A stretch of DNA of 64,000 bases, from positions 992,001-1,056,000 of the forward strand of contig NZ_MDJS01000001.1 of the NCBI RefSeq assembly GCF_001705515.1, given 5' to 3'. Positions within the stretch are counted from its first letter, which is position 1. Each line of letters starts with the position of its first letter. Below the pieces are notes generated by a model. That model saw only the letters and a list, made by a program, of their open reading frames with translations, was not told the origin of the DNA and ran no database searches. The stretch is from Mucilaginibacter sp. PPCGB 2223 (GTDB taxonomy: Bacteria; Bacteroidota; Bacteroidia; Sphingobacteriales; Sphingobacteriaceae). Below, piece after piece: positions 8,518 to 16,917 of the stretch. The position numbers and the translations under genes were made by a program.

Positions 8518-9324
8518 ATGGATGAAAAAGAAATAATTCAAGCCGCTGCCGAAGGTGCCGCAAAAGGATTGGGAGGGCAAATTCCTCCATTATATCCGGA
8601 CATCGTGCAACCAGCAGCTAAACAAGTAGGTAAAGCATTAGGCACTATTGCCGGACTTATCAATGTTGCCCTTGCTCCTGTTGCTGCAGTTGTGTGGGGT
8701 TATGACAAAGTTTCTGATTATTTAACTCAAACATTATCCGAGAAGTTGAGTGATGTTCTACCAGAAAACATTATTACTCCTCCTGCGTCAATCGTGGGGC
8801 CATCAATCGAAGCAATTAAATTTTTAGCTAATGAAGCAGATTTACGAGAACTTTATGCTCAATTAATAGCTACTTCAATTAATTCTGAAACTACAGAGAA
8901 TGCACATCCCGGTTTTGTTGAAATCATTAAAAATCTGTCTTCTGATGATGCAAAAATCTTAAATTACATTTATCGAAAACAGTATTTCGCATGCATATTT
9001 TTATACGGGAAGCGAAAGAGTACTGGCACAAAACTTCGCATAGATTATTTCTTATCTACATATGAAATAGAGTATGAAAAGCCATTAAAGTTAGGTGGAT
9101 TAAACCTAATAAATAACCTGGATCGTCTTGGATTAATCTCTACTCCAGAAGACCTTTTATTAAAGGACTCCGCAGAATACGAGTTAATAGAAAAACTACC
9201 AACATATGAAACACTGTATAACGGTTTGAAAAAGGACATTGATATCGAAATAACAGCTGAAAAACAATTCCTAATATTAACACCGTTGGGACGTCAATTT
9301 TGTGAAACTTGCATTTCAAAATAG
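8518..9324 (+). CDS. Abi-alpha (DUF4393) family protein, possible phage defence
   Basis: 268 residues, no signal peptide. The N-terminal AAAEGAAKGLGGQ and the central SIEAIKFLANEADLRELYAQL, then H-P-G-F-VEIIKNLSSDDAKIL, are features I associate with DUF4393, now named Abi_alpha (abortive infection alpha). A hydrophobic stretch at about 43-62 (ALGTIAGLINVALAPVAAVV) may insert into or associate with a membrane. The gene is clearly richer in A/T, including third positions, than pcrA before it and the GH16 gene after it, suggesting recent acquisition. It stands alone: no toxin, nuclease or second Abi gene adjoins it. A defence role is inferred from the family name only. Confidence 0.65.
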   Translation: MDEKEIIQAAAEGAAKGLGGQIPPLYPDIVQPAAKQVGKALGTIAGLINVALAPVAAVVWGYDKVSDYLTQTLSEKLSDVLPENIITPPASIVGPSIEAIKFLANEADLRELYAQLIATSINSETTENAHPGFVEIIKNLSSDDAKILNYIYRKQYFACIFLYGKRKSTGTKLRIDYFLSTYEIEYEKPLKLGGLNLINNLDRLGLISTPEDLLLKDSAEYELIEKLPTYETLYNGLKKDIDIEITAEKQFLILTPLGRQFCETCISK

Positions 9325-9351
9325 TTACCAAATCTTATCTTCGAATGTGAT

Positions 9352-10182
9352 ATGAGGGCATTTTATCTACTTATTTTATTTACCTGGGCAACTTCACCTG
9401 TATTCGCCCAACACAAGCCCGATACCCTATTCTACGAAAGCTTCGACAACCCTACCCTAAACCGCGCCAAATGGAACGTTGAGGTTACCGGTGTTAACGC
9501 ACATACGGTAAACAACGAACAGCAGGCTTATGTAGATTCGACGGCCACGTTGATTTTTAAAAACGGGTTGCTGGATATCAAGCCGATCTATCAACAGGGG
9601 TTTACCATTAAAGGCGGCCGAAAATATGATTTTATTTCGGGCAGGATCAACACCCGTCAAAAGTTTGAATTTACCTACGGTACCGCTTCGGCGCGCATCA
9701 AAATGGCAGCGGGCGCTGGCTTATGGCCTGCTTTCTGGGCCTTAGGCGAAGGCAAGTGGCCCGATTGCGGCGAGATAGATATGATGGAAAACGTAGGCGA
9801 TTCATCGTGGGTAAGCCATGCCCTGCACGGGCCGGGATACTTTGGCAATACGCCTCTCGCCCACCGCTCCTTTTTCCCTAAAGGGATCGATGTTACACAA
9901 TGGCATATCTATTCGGTAAACTGGACTAAAGACAGCCTCATCTTCTGCGTTGACGGTACAGTAACCTATACCGTAACCCGCGAAATGGTTGAGAAATACG
10001 GGCGCTGGGCTTACGATAACCCTAAGTTCATTATCCTTAACTATGCTTTAGGCGGCGGTTACCCGCAGGGCGTAAATAAGGTACAGTCGCCCTACCCTGG
10101 CTTGCCGCAAAGTACCGTGGATAAGATCAAAGCCGGAAAGGCTGATTACCTGGTTGACTGGGTGTTGGTGACGAGGGACTAA
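9352..10182 (+). CDS. Secreted GH16 family beta-glucanase
   Basis: 276 residues. A signal peptide (1-20, ending VFAQ) is followed by a single GH16 beta-jelly-roll. The catalytic motif E-x-D-x-x-E is at 141-146 (EIDMME): Glu141 is the nucleophile and Glu146 the acid/base. FWALGEGKWPDCG before it and WTKDSLIFCVDG after it fit laminarinase/lichenase-type members. It probably cuts beta-1,3- or mixed-linked glucans in the periplasm or outside the cell. The gene follows the AT-rich Abi-alpha gene after 27 bases but has normal base composition, so the two are probably unrelated. Confidence 0.9.
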   Translation: MRAFYLLILFTWATSPVFAQHKPDTLFYESFDNPTLNRAKWNVEVTGVNAHTVNNEQQAYVDSTATLIFKNGLLDIKPIYQQGFTIKGGRKYDFISGRINTRQKFEFTYGTASARIKMAAGAGLWPAFWALGEGKWPDCGEIDMMENVGDSSWVSHALHGPGYFGNTPLAHRSFFPKGIDVTQWHIYSVNWTKDSLIFCVDGTVTYTVTREMVEKYGRWAYDNPKFIILNYALGGGYPQGVNKVQSPYPGLPQSTVDKIKAGKADYLVDWVLVTRD

Positions 10183-10191
10183 AGCACTTCA

Positions 10192-10767
10192 TTATTGCTT
10201 GTCAAATGAGTTATAAATATACATCCCGCTTTTTGATCCGCCGCTGGTGAAAATCCATTTTTGTTTTCTTCTTATAGCTCTGGTAAATGTTATACCCTCA
10301 CCATCCAACACTTGATGACGGCTGTCATATTTTTTTAAAGCTTCAATATCCCCGGCCATTACTATAGATTTAAATTCCGGGTCTATACTTTTTATCATAT
10401 TGCTTGCATCTGTAATTATCTTGAGTTTTTTGTTAACTACTTTCCAATTCTCTAATGACGAAGAATAGTGATAATAACAACTCCCATTAACATCCCAGAT
10501 AATTAACGAAGGCTCTCCGCTTTCCATTCCATACATTTTAATCATGTATATAGTATCAGCTAAAAATTTGCGTTTTTTTTCAACTTCAAATTGCTTCAAA
10601 GTTCTACTCAAACGCGATATAGAGGAGTCAATATACATTTTTGCGCTGGTATCTTTTAAATGCCTATTTTTCATCAAATATGCCTTGTAATCTTTCATAA
10701 AGTCTTGCGCCATCGTTAATTTGCTAATGCTTAACAATAACATTAAGAGAATTACACATCTATTCAT
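10192..10767 (-). CDS. Secreted hypothetical protein
   Basis: 191 residues with a clear signal peptide (MNRCVILLMLLLSISKLTMAQ). The mature part is lysine-rich, with a possible helical region at 30-70 and later beta-like segments (SLIIWDVNGSCYYHYSSS). I recognise no family or catalytic motif. Its composition is AT-rich, like the Abi-alpha gene nearby and unlike the flanking glucanase and acylase, which hints at transfer. It is convergent with the GH16 gene (9 bases between the stops) and downstream of the acylase on the same strand. Confidence 0.6.
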   Translation of the reverse strand: MNRCVILLMLLLSISKLTMAQDFMKDYKAYLMKNRHLKDTSAKMYIDSSISRLSRTLKQFEVEKKRKFLADTIYMIKMYGMESGEPSLIIWDVNGSCYYHYSSSLENWKVVNKKLKIITDASNMIKSIDPEFKSIVMAGDIEALKKYDSRHQVLDGEGITFTRAIRRKQKWIFTSGGSKSGMYIYNSFDKQ

Positions 10768-10900
10768 GGGGTTCGTTATTTACTCTAATTTAGATATCAT
10801 TTTAATGTATCTGTATCAATAAAGTTACCTTTTACCCAGATAATCAAAACCTGCAAACGGATATGTGGACCATCAATTTAGCATGGGCCTGCGGTTTTAA

Positions 10901-13078
10901 CTACTCGCCCGGGTGGTAAGTCCGCTCAGCATGTTTTAAAACATCCTCTTTGTAAAACAGCACATCCTTAAACCGGCCGTCGATATACATCTGCGCCTGA
11001 TCGGTAAAGTGTTTAGAATTGGGATCGAACGATTGGCCGCCGGTAATGATGCTTTTGGCTTTGATGCGCTTACCGAACTCGACAGTAGCAATAAAACTAT
11101 TGCCCGAATAGCCATAACGCTTTTGGGTACCCATTTGCCTGCTTACAAACGAGGGCAATTGACCGAATGCCGACGACACCTGCCCTACCGGCAAACTCGG
11201 CCGGCTATCGTCAAACGTTTTGCCGTCGTCGGGGCGCTGGTAACGGTTAATTTCGCCTAAAGGCACTTTCCAGGTACCATAAGTTTTTTGCAGATTATTG
11301 ACCACATACAGCAAGTAGCCTATCTGTGTTTTCCCATCCAGGTAAGCGGCAAAAGCTGAGATGCGGGTTGTTGCGAATGTACCTTCCTCGACCGTTTTGG
11401 GCCTGGGCATTTTGTCGAGCATCAGCATACCCCACTGTGTAGCAACAGTTGTAGCGACAGAGTTTACGGATGAATGTTTGTCCCAATCTTTTAATAATTT
11501 AATGGGGTCGGCAAGGGCCTGTTTTACCGAATCGCCGCTTTGGTCGTAGGCTTTAAACAACGGCGGCAGCAGATCATCGAAAGCGGCCAGGTAATGGTCG
11601 TAACCTTTGGCAATCAAGGCATCAAGGGTAAGGCCGCGGGCATCGCTCAATAATTTTATGGCGTTAACACCACGGTAATTCTGCCCATCGGGCGCCATAT
11701 AAACCGGGTATTTTGCCTTATCGGGACTGCTTGCGCCTGCCGAAGCATAGGGCGTGGCGTTGCAATTTTGTATAAAACCCGATTGTGGATTGTAAACGTG
11801 CACGATCTCGTTTAAAGGGTGCACACCCAGCCACTCGGTAGCGGCAACGGTACCGTCAACGGGCAGTGTCCAATCGATTTTCGGATCGCGTTTAGGCACA
11901 TAGTTCCCATACCAAAATGCCGTATTGCCTTTGTCGTCGGCATAAACTGTATTGTTGGTTGCGTTGGAAAGGAGGCCCATGGCCTTCTTATATTCTTCAA
12001 AGGTGTTAGCTTTAGTGATCTGCCACGATTCGAGTAAGGCATCCAGCGAACGGTTGTTGGCCCGCAAACTTAACCATTTGCCATCGCGGCTGCCCATTAC
12101 CGGGCCGTGATGCGTAAAGTAAATGGTAAAACTTTTAGCTGTGATACCGTTATCCGATTTAAACTTAACAACTGCCTTTTGCGGACGGACGGGCAATTGC
12201 TTATGCTCGTACTCGTAAAATAACCTGTTACCGGTATGGCTTATCTTCTCAGCGTACAGGTCTGCAACATCGGCGTTGCTTGTTGTGTGCATCCAGCCGC
12301 AATGCCGGTTAAAGCCCTGGTAAACAAAAAACTGCCCCCAGGTAACGGCGCCATAAGCATGCAGGCCTTCCTGGCTCACCAGTTCCACTTCCGAGCGGAA
12401 ATAGAACGGTACATGCGGGTTGATATACAACATGGCGTTACCACTGGCCGTTTTTGATGGAGAAATGGCAAAACCGTTCGAGCCGGTTTCGATCAGCTCG
12501 TCGTTTATTTTGTAGTCATAGCCCAATTGTGGTTCATCATTACCGTAGAACCTGCGTACGTCCTCAACGGTAGCCCCGCCAGTTATCGTCGCACCTACGC
12601 TACCGTCGGTAAACATTAAAGCATACCAGGGTTTAAAGCGGGTTAAAACGGCAGGCTTAACTTCGGGATGTTTATACAGGTAATAGTTAATGCCATCGGC
12701 AAAAGCATCGAGCAATTTTTTAAAGGCGGGGGCACAACGTTTATAGTCTTTAATGGCATCGGTACTGTCTTCGGCAAGGCGCATAAGCAAGTCGGTATAT
12801 ACCGCTTTCTCCCCGTCGGCCTCGGCAGTACGGCCTAACACGTTAAGGTAGTTGCGTTCTACGCCTTTAAAGTTGTCTTCACATTCGCTGTAAAGCAAAC
12901 CGAAAACCACATCGGCATCTGTTTTGGCATAAATATGCGGTACGCCCCAGTTATCGCGGATGATGGTTACCCGCCCGGCCTCTCCCTGGCAGCGGGCAAC
13001 ATCTGTTTTTGAAAGTTTTTGGGCACTGCAAAATATGGACAGCGACAATAATGTGCAAAAAAACGAAAGTCGGAGCAT
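10901..13078 (-). CDS. Penicillin acylase-family N-terminal-nucleophile hydrolase
   Basis: 725 residues, full length for the family precursor. A signal peptide (1-19) precedes an alpha chain with RDNWGVPHIYA and GLLYSECEDNF. The autocatalytic cleavage site is Gly199/Ser200: Ser200-Asn201 (GSNGFAISPSKT) would become the N-terminal nucleophile of the beta chain. Conserved beta-chain features include INPHVPF and DKGNTAFW. Members hydrolyse amide bonds: penicillins, acyl-homoserine lactones, cyclic lipopeptides or N-acyl amino acids. Substrate cannot be told here; quorum-signal or antibiotic acylation targets are both open. Located in the periplasm. The gene is divergent from the TMEM175 gene across 52 bases. 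Confidence 0.9.
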   Translation of the reverse strand: MLRLSFFCTLLSLSIFCSAQKLSKTDVARCQGEAGRVTIIRDNWGVPHIYAKTDADVVFGLLYSECEDNFKGVERNYLNVLGRTAEADGEKAVYTDLLMRLAEDSTDAIKDYKRCAPAFKKLLDAFADGINYYLYKHPEVKPAVLTRFKPWYALMFTDGSVGATITGGATVEDVRRFYGNDEPQLGYDYKINDELIETGSNGFAISPSKTASGNAMLYINPHVPFYFRSEVELVSQEGLHAYGAVTWGQFFVYQGFNRHCGWMHTTSNADVADLYAEKISHTGNRLFYEYEHKQLPVRPQKAVVKFKSDNGITAKSFTIYFTHHGPVMGSRDGKWLSLRANNRSLDALLESWQITKANTFEEYKKAMGLLSNATNNTVYADDKGNTAFWYGNYVPKRDPKIDWTLPVDGTVAATEWLGVHPLNEIVHVYNPQSGFIQNCNATPYASAGASSPDKAKYPVYMAPDGQNYRGVNAIKLLSDARGLTLDALIAKGYDHYLAAFDDLLPPLFKAYDQSGDSVKQALADPIKLLKDWDKHSSVNSVATTVATQWGMLMLDKMPRPKTVEEGTFATTRISAFAAYLDGKTQIGYLLYVVNNLQKTYGTWKVPLGEINRYQRPDDGKTFDDSRPSLPVGQVSSAFGQLPSFVSRQMGTQKRYGYSGNSFIATVEFGKRIKAKSIITGGQSFDPNSKHFTDQAQMYIDGRFKDVLFYKEDVLKHAERTYHPGE

Positions 13079-13130
13079 GGTCGGGTTAACTATTAAAAAT
13101 GTAATTTAGTACAAATAAGGTATTTATCCA

Positions 13131-13787
13131 ATGGAAGAAAAAGAATTAAAACGGGAATTTGAATTAGAGCGGGTCATCCTGTTCAGCGATGCTGTATTTG
13201 CCATTATCATCACCATCATGGTGCTTGAGATAAGAATCCCGGAAGATTTGCGCCATGCCACGGCCGAGAAGATAGCTCAGGCTTTTATAGACCTCGGGCC
13301 CCGCCTTGGCGCTTATGCCTTAAGTTTCTTTTTGGTAAGTGTATTTTGGGTGCGCCACCTCAAAATTTTTAAGGTTTTAAAAGACTATGATACGCCTATG
13401 ATAGCGCGTAACCTGTTCTTCCTATTTGCTATTTCGCTTTTTCCATTTGCTGTTTCTATTATCGCGGGCACTATATCGCCACACAACCTATGGGCACTTG
13501 ATGTTTATATCGGCGTTATATTGACGGGTATATTCGCACAAACTTTAATTATTCAATACATCGTAAAACATAAACAAAAACTATGTTTTTCGCCGTCAAC
13601 TATCGAAACTACGCTCAAATGGAAAGCACACCGGTTAAATTTAATATTAACGCCCTTTGCTGTGCTTGCGATAGTGGCCGTAAACTTGCTAAATATGGTA
13701 CAGTATGTTGTTTACATCGTCATGTTTCAGATGCTCATCGTTCGTGCAAGTGCAAAAAGGTACTACCCTAAAGCAGCGAAAGAGTAA
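13131..13787 (+). CDS. TMEM175-family (DUF1211) potassium channel
   Basis: 218 residues with about six membrane helices. The first helix carries the family signature R14-x3-F18-S19-D20 (ERVILFSDAVFAI), whose side chains line the pore in bacterial TMEM175. The protein holds one six-helix repeat, so a homotetramer would form the channel. These channels conduct K+ without the usual TVGYG filter. Physiological role in bacteria is not settled. The start ATG 13131 gives MEEKELKREFELER, normal for the family. Confidence 0.85.
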   Translation: MEEKELKREFELERVILFSDAVFAIIITIMVLEIRIPEDLRHATAEKIAQAFIDLGPRLGAYALSFFLVSVFWVRHLKIFKVLKDYDTPMIARNLFFLFAISLFPFAVSIIAGTISPHNLWALDVYIGVILTGIFAQTLIIQYIVKHKQKLCFSPSTIETTLKWKAHRLNLILTPFAVLAIVAVNLLNMVQYVVYIVMFQMLIVRASAKRYYPKAAKE

Positions 13788-13820
13788 GTAAGAACAAGCA
13801 CAAGATGTAAATCATAGCCA

Positions 13821-13853
13821 TTTGATTTTTAAATATCTTTTTAGTTATATTTG
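13821..13853 (+). promoter_or_regulatory. Full Bacteroidota promoter (-33 TTTG, -7 TATATTTG)
   Basis: TTTG at 13821-13824 and TATATTTG at 13846-13853 are 21 bases apart, close to the spacing of the phylum's primary sigma factor. It precedes the ATG at 13881 by 27 bases and overlaps the upstream TTG that would otherwise extend the gene, supporting the ATG start. Confidence 0.65.
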
Positions 13854-13880
13854 ATAATCAAAACATTAAACCAATTAGCC

Positions 13881-14201
13881 ATGAAAAAACTTTTTTTATT
13901 ACTGATGATGGCCGCAGCCATGAGCACTACTTTTGCTTTTAAGGTAGAAAAAACAACATTAACCGGCTACATCGGCGATGCCATGTGTGCAGCTAAGGGT
14001 AAAGCCAATAGTGCCGATCATGCTGCCTGCGCTGCAAAATGTATCAAAGGCGGGGCGGCAGCTGTCCTGGTTGTAGGCGATAAAGTTTACAGTATTGCCA
14101 ATCAAAAAAAGGTGATCAAATTTGCCGGTAAAAAAGTTACTGTAGAAGGTACCGTAACCGACGACTCGATTGATGTAAGCAGTATTACAGAAGCGAAATA
14201 A
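13881..14201 (+). CDS. Small secreted protein with GYIGDAMC motif
   Basis: 106 residues from the ATG at 13881, whose product starts MKKLFLLLMMAAAMSTTFAF, a signal peptide. An in-frame TTG 30 bases earlier is rejected because it overlaps the promoter. The mature protein has the pattern T-G-Y-I-G-D-x-M-C, H-A-A-C-A-x-K-C and a beta-rich tail (VLVVGDKVYSI, GKKVTVEGTV) that looks like a small OB-like fold. Related periplasmic proteins occur in Bacteroidota and Acidobacteria as uncharacterised families (possibly DUF5818-like). Three conserved cysteines suggest a disulphide or metal site. Function unknown. Confidence 0.7.
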   Translation: MKKLFLLLMMAAAMSTTFAFKVEKTTLTGYIGDAMCAAKGKANSADHAACAAKCIKGGAAAVLVVGDKVYSIANQKKVIKFAGKKVTVEGTVTDDSIDVSSITEAK

Positions 14202-14219
14202 TCGCAGCATCTCCATAAA

Positions 14220-14254
14220 AAAATCCCGGCTGGATGATCAACCGGGATTTTTTT
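14220..14254. terminator. Bidirectional intrinsic terminator
   Basis: Stem AAATCCCGG (14221-14229) pairs with CCGGGATTT (14242-14250), flanked by A and T runs on both sides. It serves both the gene ending at 14201 and the convergent gene ending at 14287. Confidence 0.8.
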
Positions 14255-14286
14255 ATATGCTATAATTTGCACGTCTGCACACTAAA

Positions 14287-14901
14287 TCAGGCTCCCTTCT
14301 TCCATTTGATAGAGCAGCCTATGGCTTTTGTGCTGGTCGTTGCTACACTTTTCCCGGTCAATAACGCATCTACAGCATTTTCCACATAGCGGGTGTGGTT
14401 AGGGTTGCTGTTCTCGGTATCGTCGTCAATGGCGCCGATATATTTTACCACATTGCCCTTATCTGTTTTTTGTAAGACGAAAACATGCGGTGTAGCTTTT
14501 GCGCCGTATTCGCGGGTTACATCCTGGGTTTCATCTATGGTATACGGAAAAGTATAACCCTTTTCGGAGGCGCGTTTCTTCATATTATCGAACGAATCCT
14601 GTGGCTCGCTTACAGGGTCGTTCGGGCTGATCGCTATCACCGGGTAGCCTTTGGCGGCATATTTTTTGTCGAGATCCATAATGCGGCTTTCGTAAGCCTT
14701 GGCATAAGGGCAATGGTTACAGGTAAATACAACGATAAAACCTTTTGCGGCTTTATAATTAGCCAGCGAGACCATTTTACCGTCTACATTCTTCAATTTA
14801 AAATCGGCAGCAACATCGCCAACTTTATAACCGCCATTATCGGCTTTAAAGGCTGTGAGGCCAATTACGGCCACAGTTAACAAGGCAAATAATTTTTTCA
14901 T
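14287..14901 (-). CDS. Periplasmic peroxiredoxin-like thioredoxin-fold protein
   Basis: 204 residues. A signal peptide (about 1-19) leads into an AhpC/TSA-type redoxin domain with V-F-T-C-N-H-C-P-Y (Cys61 and Cys64) in place of the usual T-x-x-C of peroxiredoxins, then AISPNDP and ATPHVFVL (cis-Pro loop). This is the PRX_like1 type of thioredoxin-family protein. Expected to act as a periplasmic thiol reductase or peroxidase; the partner is unknown. A TlpA-like gene lies 84 bases upstream on the same strand, so the two may share a transcript. Confidence 0.85.
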   Translation of the reverse strand: MKKLFALLTVAVIGLTAFKADNGGYKVGDVAADFKLKNVDGKMVSLANYKAAKGFIVVFTCNHCPYAKAYESRIMDLDKKYAAKGYPVIAISPNDPVSEPQDSFDNMKKRASEKGYTFPYTIDETQDVTREYGAKATPHVFVLQKTDKGNVVKYIGAIDDDTENSNPNHTRYVENAVDALLTGKSVATTSTKAIGCSIKWKKGA

Positions 14902-14985
14902 GATTTTATTTTTTTTTAATGGTTATGAAGCTATCATAAACAATTTGCTTTTTGTAGTAGTTTATGATGGTTTCATGGCGTTTAA

Positions 14986-15471
14986 TTATTTATTGGTTTG
15001 ATATAATTTATTCAGTTCATCATAAGTAAACTCTTTTTCATAAAACTTACGGATACCTTTTTGTGCATTCACAATCATCGTTCCAGGCAATGCGCCACTC
15101 CAGTTTTTGTCTACCTGGTCAATAAAAACCTGCTCGCTTGGCTTATCTGCAAGGTACACTTCGCTGATCAATTTCCTCTTACTGGCAAATGTTTTAACCT
15201 CGTTAAGTTTCGATTTAAAATCCATACTCAACAGCAACACTTTTACCGGCTGACCTTTATAGGTTTGTTGTAGTTTTTCAAAATTGGGGAGTTCGGCAAC
15301 ACATGGTGCGCACCAGGTAGCCCAAAAGTTAACTATATAAACGGTGTCCTTGTTGCTTATCCGCTTTTCGAGTTGCTGGTAAGTGATCGGCGTAACCGTT
15401 CTGGTTTGGGCAGGTGCAGCCAGGCCAATGGTCGAAAGCAAGAATAAGAGTATAAAATTCCGGTACTTCAT
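14986..15471 (-). CDS. TlpA-family disulphide reductase
   Basis: 161 residues from the ATG at 15471; the longer frame from 15510 would put 13 extra residues before the signal peptide (MKYRNFILLFLLSTIGLAAPAQ). The thioredoxin active site WCAPC is seen in NFWATWCAPCVAELPNF (Cys54 and Cys57), followed by a normal thioredoxin fold and a cis-Pro loop (PGTMIV). TlpA/ResA proteins keep cysteines reduced in the periplasm, for example during cytochrome c maturation. No cytochrome genes adjoin it. Divergence in the later part of the domain is modest. Confidence 0.9.
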   Translation of the reverse strand: MKYRNFILLFLLSTIGLAAPAQTRTVTPITYQQLEKRISNKDTVYIVNFWATWCAPCVAELPNFEKLQQTYKGQPVKVLLLSMDFKSKLNEVKTFASKRKLISEVYLADKPSEQVFIDQVDKNWSGALPGTMIVNAQKGIRKFYEKEFTYDELNKLYQTNK

Positions 15472-15524
15472 CAGGTAGATAACGTTTTGCAAATGCTTTT
15501 GTGATAACAATACTAAATTACCAA

Positions 15525-16211
15525 TTATTTCATTAACTCGTCAACCAGGACGGGTAAACCAATGGTCGCTTTTTCCTCTATTTTGATCAGATCCGGCACG
15601 CCGTAAACCGCCGGTATCTTTGGGTCGACAATATATCTGGGCACATTGCCGGGCACGTAATTGATCAATCCCGATGCCGGGTATACTGCCAGCGATGATC
15701 CTACCAAAATAAACACCTCAGCCTGGCTGCATATTTTGGCAGCAGGCTCTATCATCGGTACCATTTCGCCAAACCAAACCACGTGCGGGCGCAACTGCGA
15801 TCCTAAACGGCAAAGCTCGCCCATTCGCAATTCCCAGCCTTTAATGGGGTAAGTTAGCCTTGGATTTTTACTCGACTGCGACCGGGTGATAATACCATGC
15901 AGATGTACCACATTGGTCGATCCTGCCCTTTCGTGCAGATCGTCGATATTCTGGGTAACAATCGTTACATCATATTTTTCTTCCAGTTTTGCCAGGGCAT
16001 AATGCGCGGCATTAGGTTCAGCCTCCAGCACCTGTTTACGGCGCATATTATAAAACTCCTGCACCAGGGCCGGGTTGCGCTCCCAGGCTTCGGGCGTTGC
16101 TACATCATTGATATCGTAACCTTCCCAAAGGCCGTCGCTGTCGCGGAAGGTTTTCAATCCGCTTTCGGCGCTGATACCGGCGCCGGTCAATACTACCAGT
16201 TTCTGTTTCAT
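15525..16211 (-). CDS. cobB: Sirtuin NAD-dependent protein deacylase (zinc cysteines absent)
   Basis: 228 residues from the ATG at 16211 (MKQKLVVLTG); the ATG at 16223 adds four residues. NAD-binding motifs GAGISAESGLKTFRD and TQNIDDLHERAG are intact, and His105 in HLHG is the catalytic base. Tyr54 and Arg57 (EFYNMRR) are the pair that in CobB/Sirt5-type enzymes binds succinyl- or malonyl-lysine, so desuccinylase activity is possible. The region after HLHG, where most sirtuins carry two C-x2-C zinc pairs, has only Cys134, so the structural zinc is probably missing. I recall the same pattern in other Bacteroidota sirtuins. Cytoplasmic; targets unknown. Confidence 0.9.
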   Translation of the reverse strand: MKQKLVVLTGAGISAESGLKTFRDSDGLWEGYDINDVATPEAWERNPALVQEFYNMRRKQVLEAEPNAAHYALAKLEEKYDVTIVTQNIDDLHERAGSTNVVHLHGIITRSQSSKNPRLTYPIKGWELRMGELCRLGSQLRPHVVWFGEMVPMIEPAAKICSQAEVFILVGSSLAVYPASGLINYVPGNVPRYIVDPKIPAVYGVPDLIKIEEKATIGLPVLVDELMK

Positions 16212-16230
16212 CGTGATAAACATAGGTACA

Positions 16231-16259
16231 AAAAAAGCGCCCTGGTTTTACAGGGCGCT
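16231..16259 (-). terminator. Intrinsic terminator after the DUF6580 gene
   Basis: Stem AGCGCCCTG (16236-16244) pairs with CAGGGCGCT (16251-16259); on the minus strand it is followed by a T run. It closes the btuB-DUF6580 unit and separates it from the sirtuin gene. Confidence 0.8.
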
Positions 16260-16282
16260 CCAATTATCAAATTCAGATTAAA

Positions 16283-16852
16283 TTATGCTACTTGAGGCTG
16301 CACCTGTAAAACGGCATATTTTGTTTTGGCTGCTTCAAAACCTCCGAATAACAGGGCCGAGAAAAGCAAAGTACCCCAGATCATCTTAGCTTCGAACGGG
16401 ATAGCTGCTGTGAGCGATTGAAAATAACCAGTTAAACCGGGGCCGTAAAAAGTGCTGCCGAATGTCATGTCGGTAAGCAGCCAGTGTATTACTACCGCAG
16501 TTACAGATGCCAGAATTACTTTTAAAGCACTCACCTTTTTGATCAGTGTACCGATAAATACCATCACTGCAAAGCTCAGGTAAACTATCCAGGCGCCATT
16601 ATACAAACCCACTTTATCGTACTTAGTATAATTGATCACCAGGTCGCTTATCAGCAGTACAACCAAAGGCACCAGGTAGGCTTTCCATTTATCCGAAAAA
16701 TAGGCTCCTCCAAATAATGCCACAGCGCCAACCGGTGTAAAGTTAGCCCAGGTAACAATATTGCCCGGGTTGAGCATACGTACCGAAGTGGCAACCACGA
16801 TCATTAAAACGAGTACACCGTTACGGATATTAATTTTTTGCTGTGTCGACAT
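16283..16852 (-). CDS. DUF6580 membrane protein, candidate cobalamin-related transporter
   Basis: 189 residues with five or six membrane helices. The family hallmark ANFTPVGAVALFGGAYFSD is seen at about 36-54, followed by LVPLVVLLISDLVIN. DUF6580 proteins resemble the small S-components of ECF transporters in size and hydrophobicity, but no ATPase or T-component is nearby. The gene lies 65 bases downstream of a BtuB-like receptor that has a cobalamin riboswitch, and ends in a terminator, so a role in B12, cobinamide or cobalt entry across the inner membrane is a reasonable inference. A promoter-like TATTTTTG between the two genes means it may also be transcribed on its own. Confidence 0.7.
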   Translation of the reverse strand: MSTQQKINIRNGVLVLMIVVATSVRMLNPGNIVTWANFTPVGAVALFGGAYFSDKWKAYLVPLVVLLISDLVINYTKYDKVGLYNGAWIVYLSFAVMVFIGTLIKKVSALKVILASVTAVVIHWLLTDMTFGSTFYGPGLTGYFQSLTAAIPFEAKMIWGTLLFSALLFGGFEAAKTKYAVLQVQPQVA

Positions 16853-16872
16853 AATTCTTTTTATTCTTATTG

Positions 16873-16880
16873 CAAAAATA
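16873..16880 (-). promoter_or_regulatory. Possible internal -7 element (TATTTTTG) before the DUF6580 gene
   Basis: On the minus strand TATTTTTG fits TAnnTTTG and lies 20 bases before the ATG at 16852. A TTTG sits upstream (16895-16898), but the spacing of 14 bases is short. Confidence 0.4.
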
Positions 16881-16917
16881 CTTAAACTAAATTACAAAAT
16901 AAAACCCGGATAGTGCC

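Noticed and set aside
13851..13880. TTG start extending the small secreted protein by ten residues
   Set aside because: The TTG overlaps a full promoter (TTTG, 21 bases, TATATTTG) and the ATG at 13881 gives a normal signal peptide.
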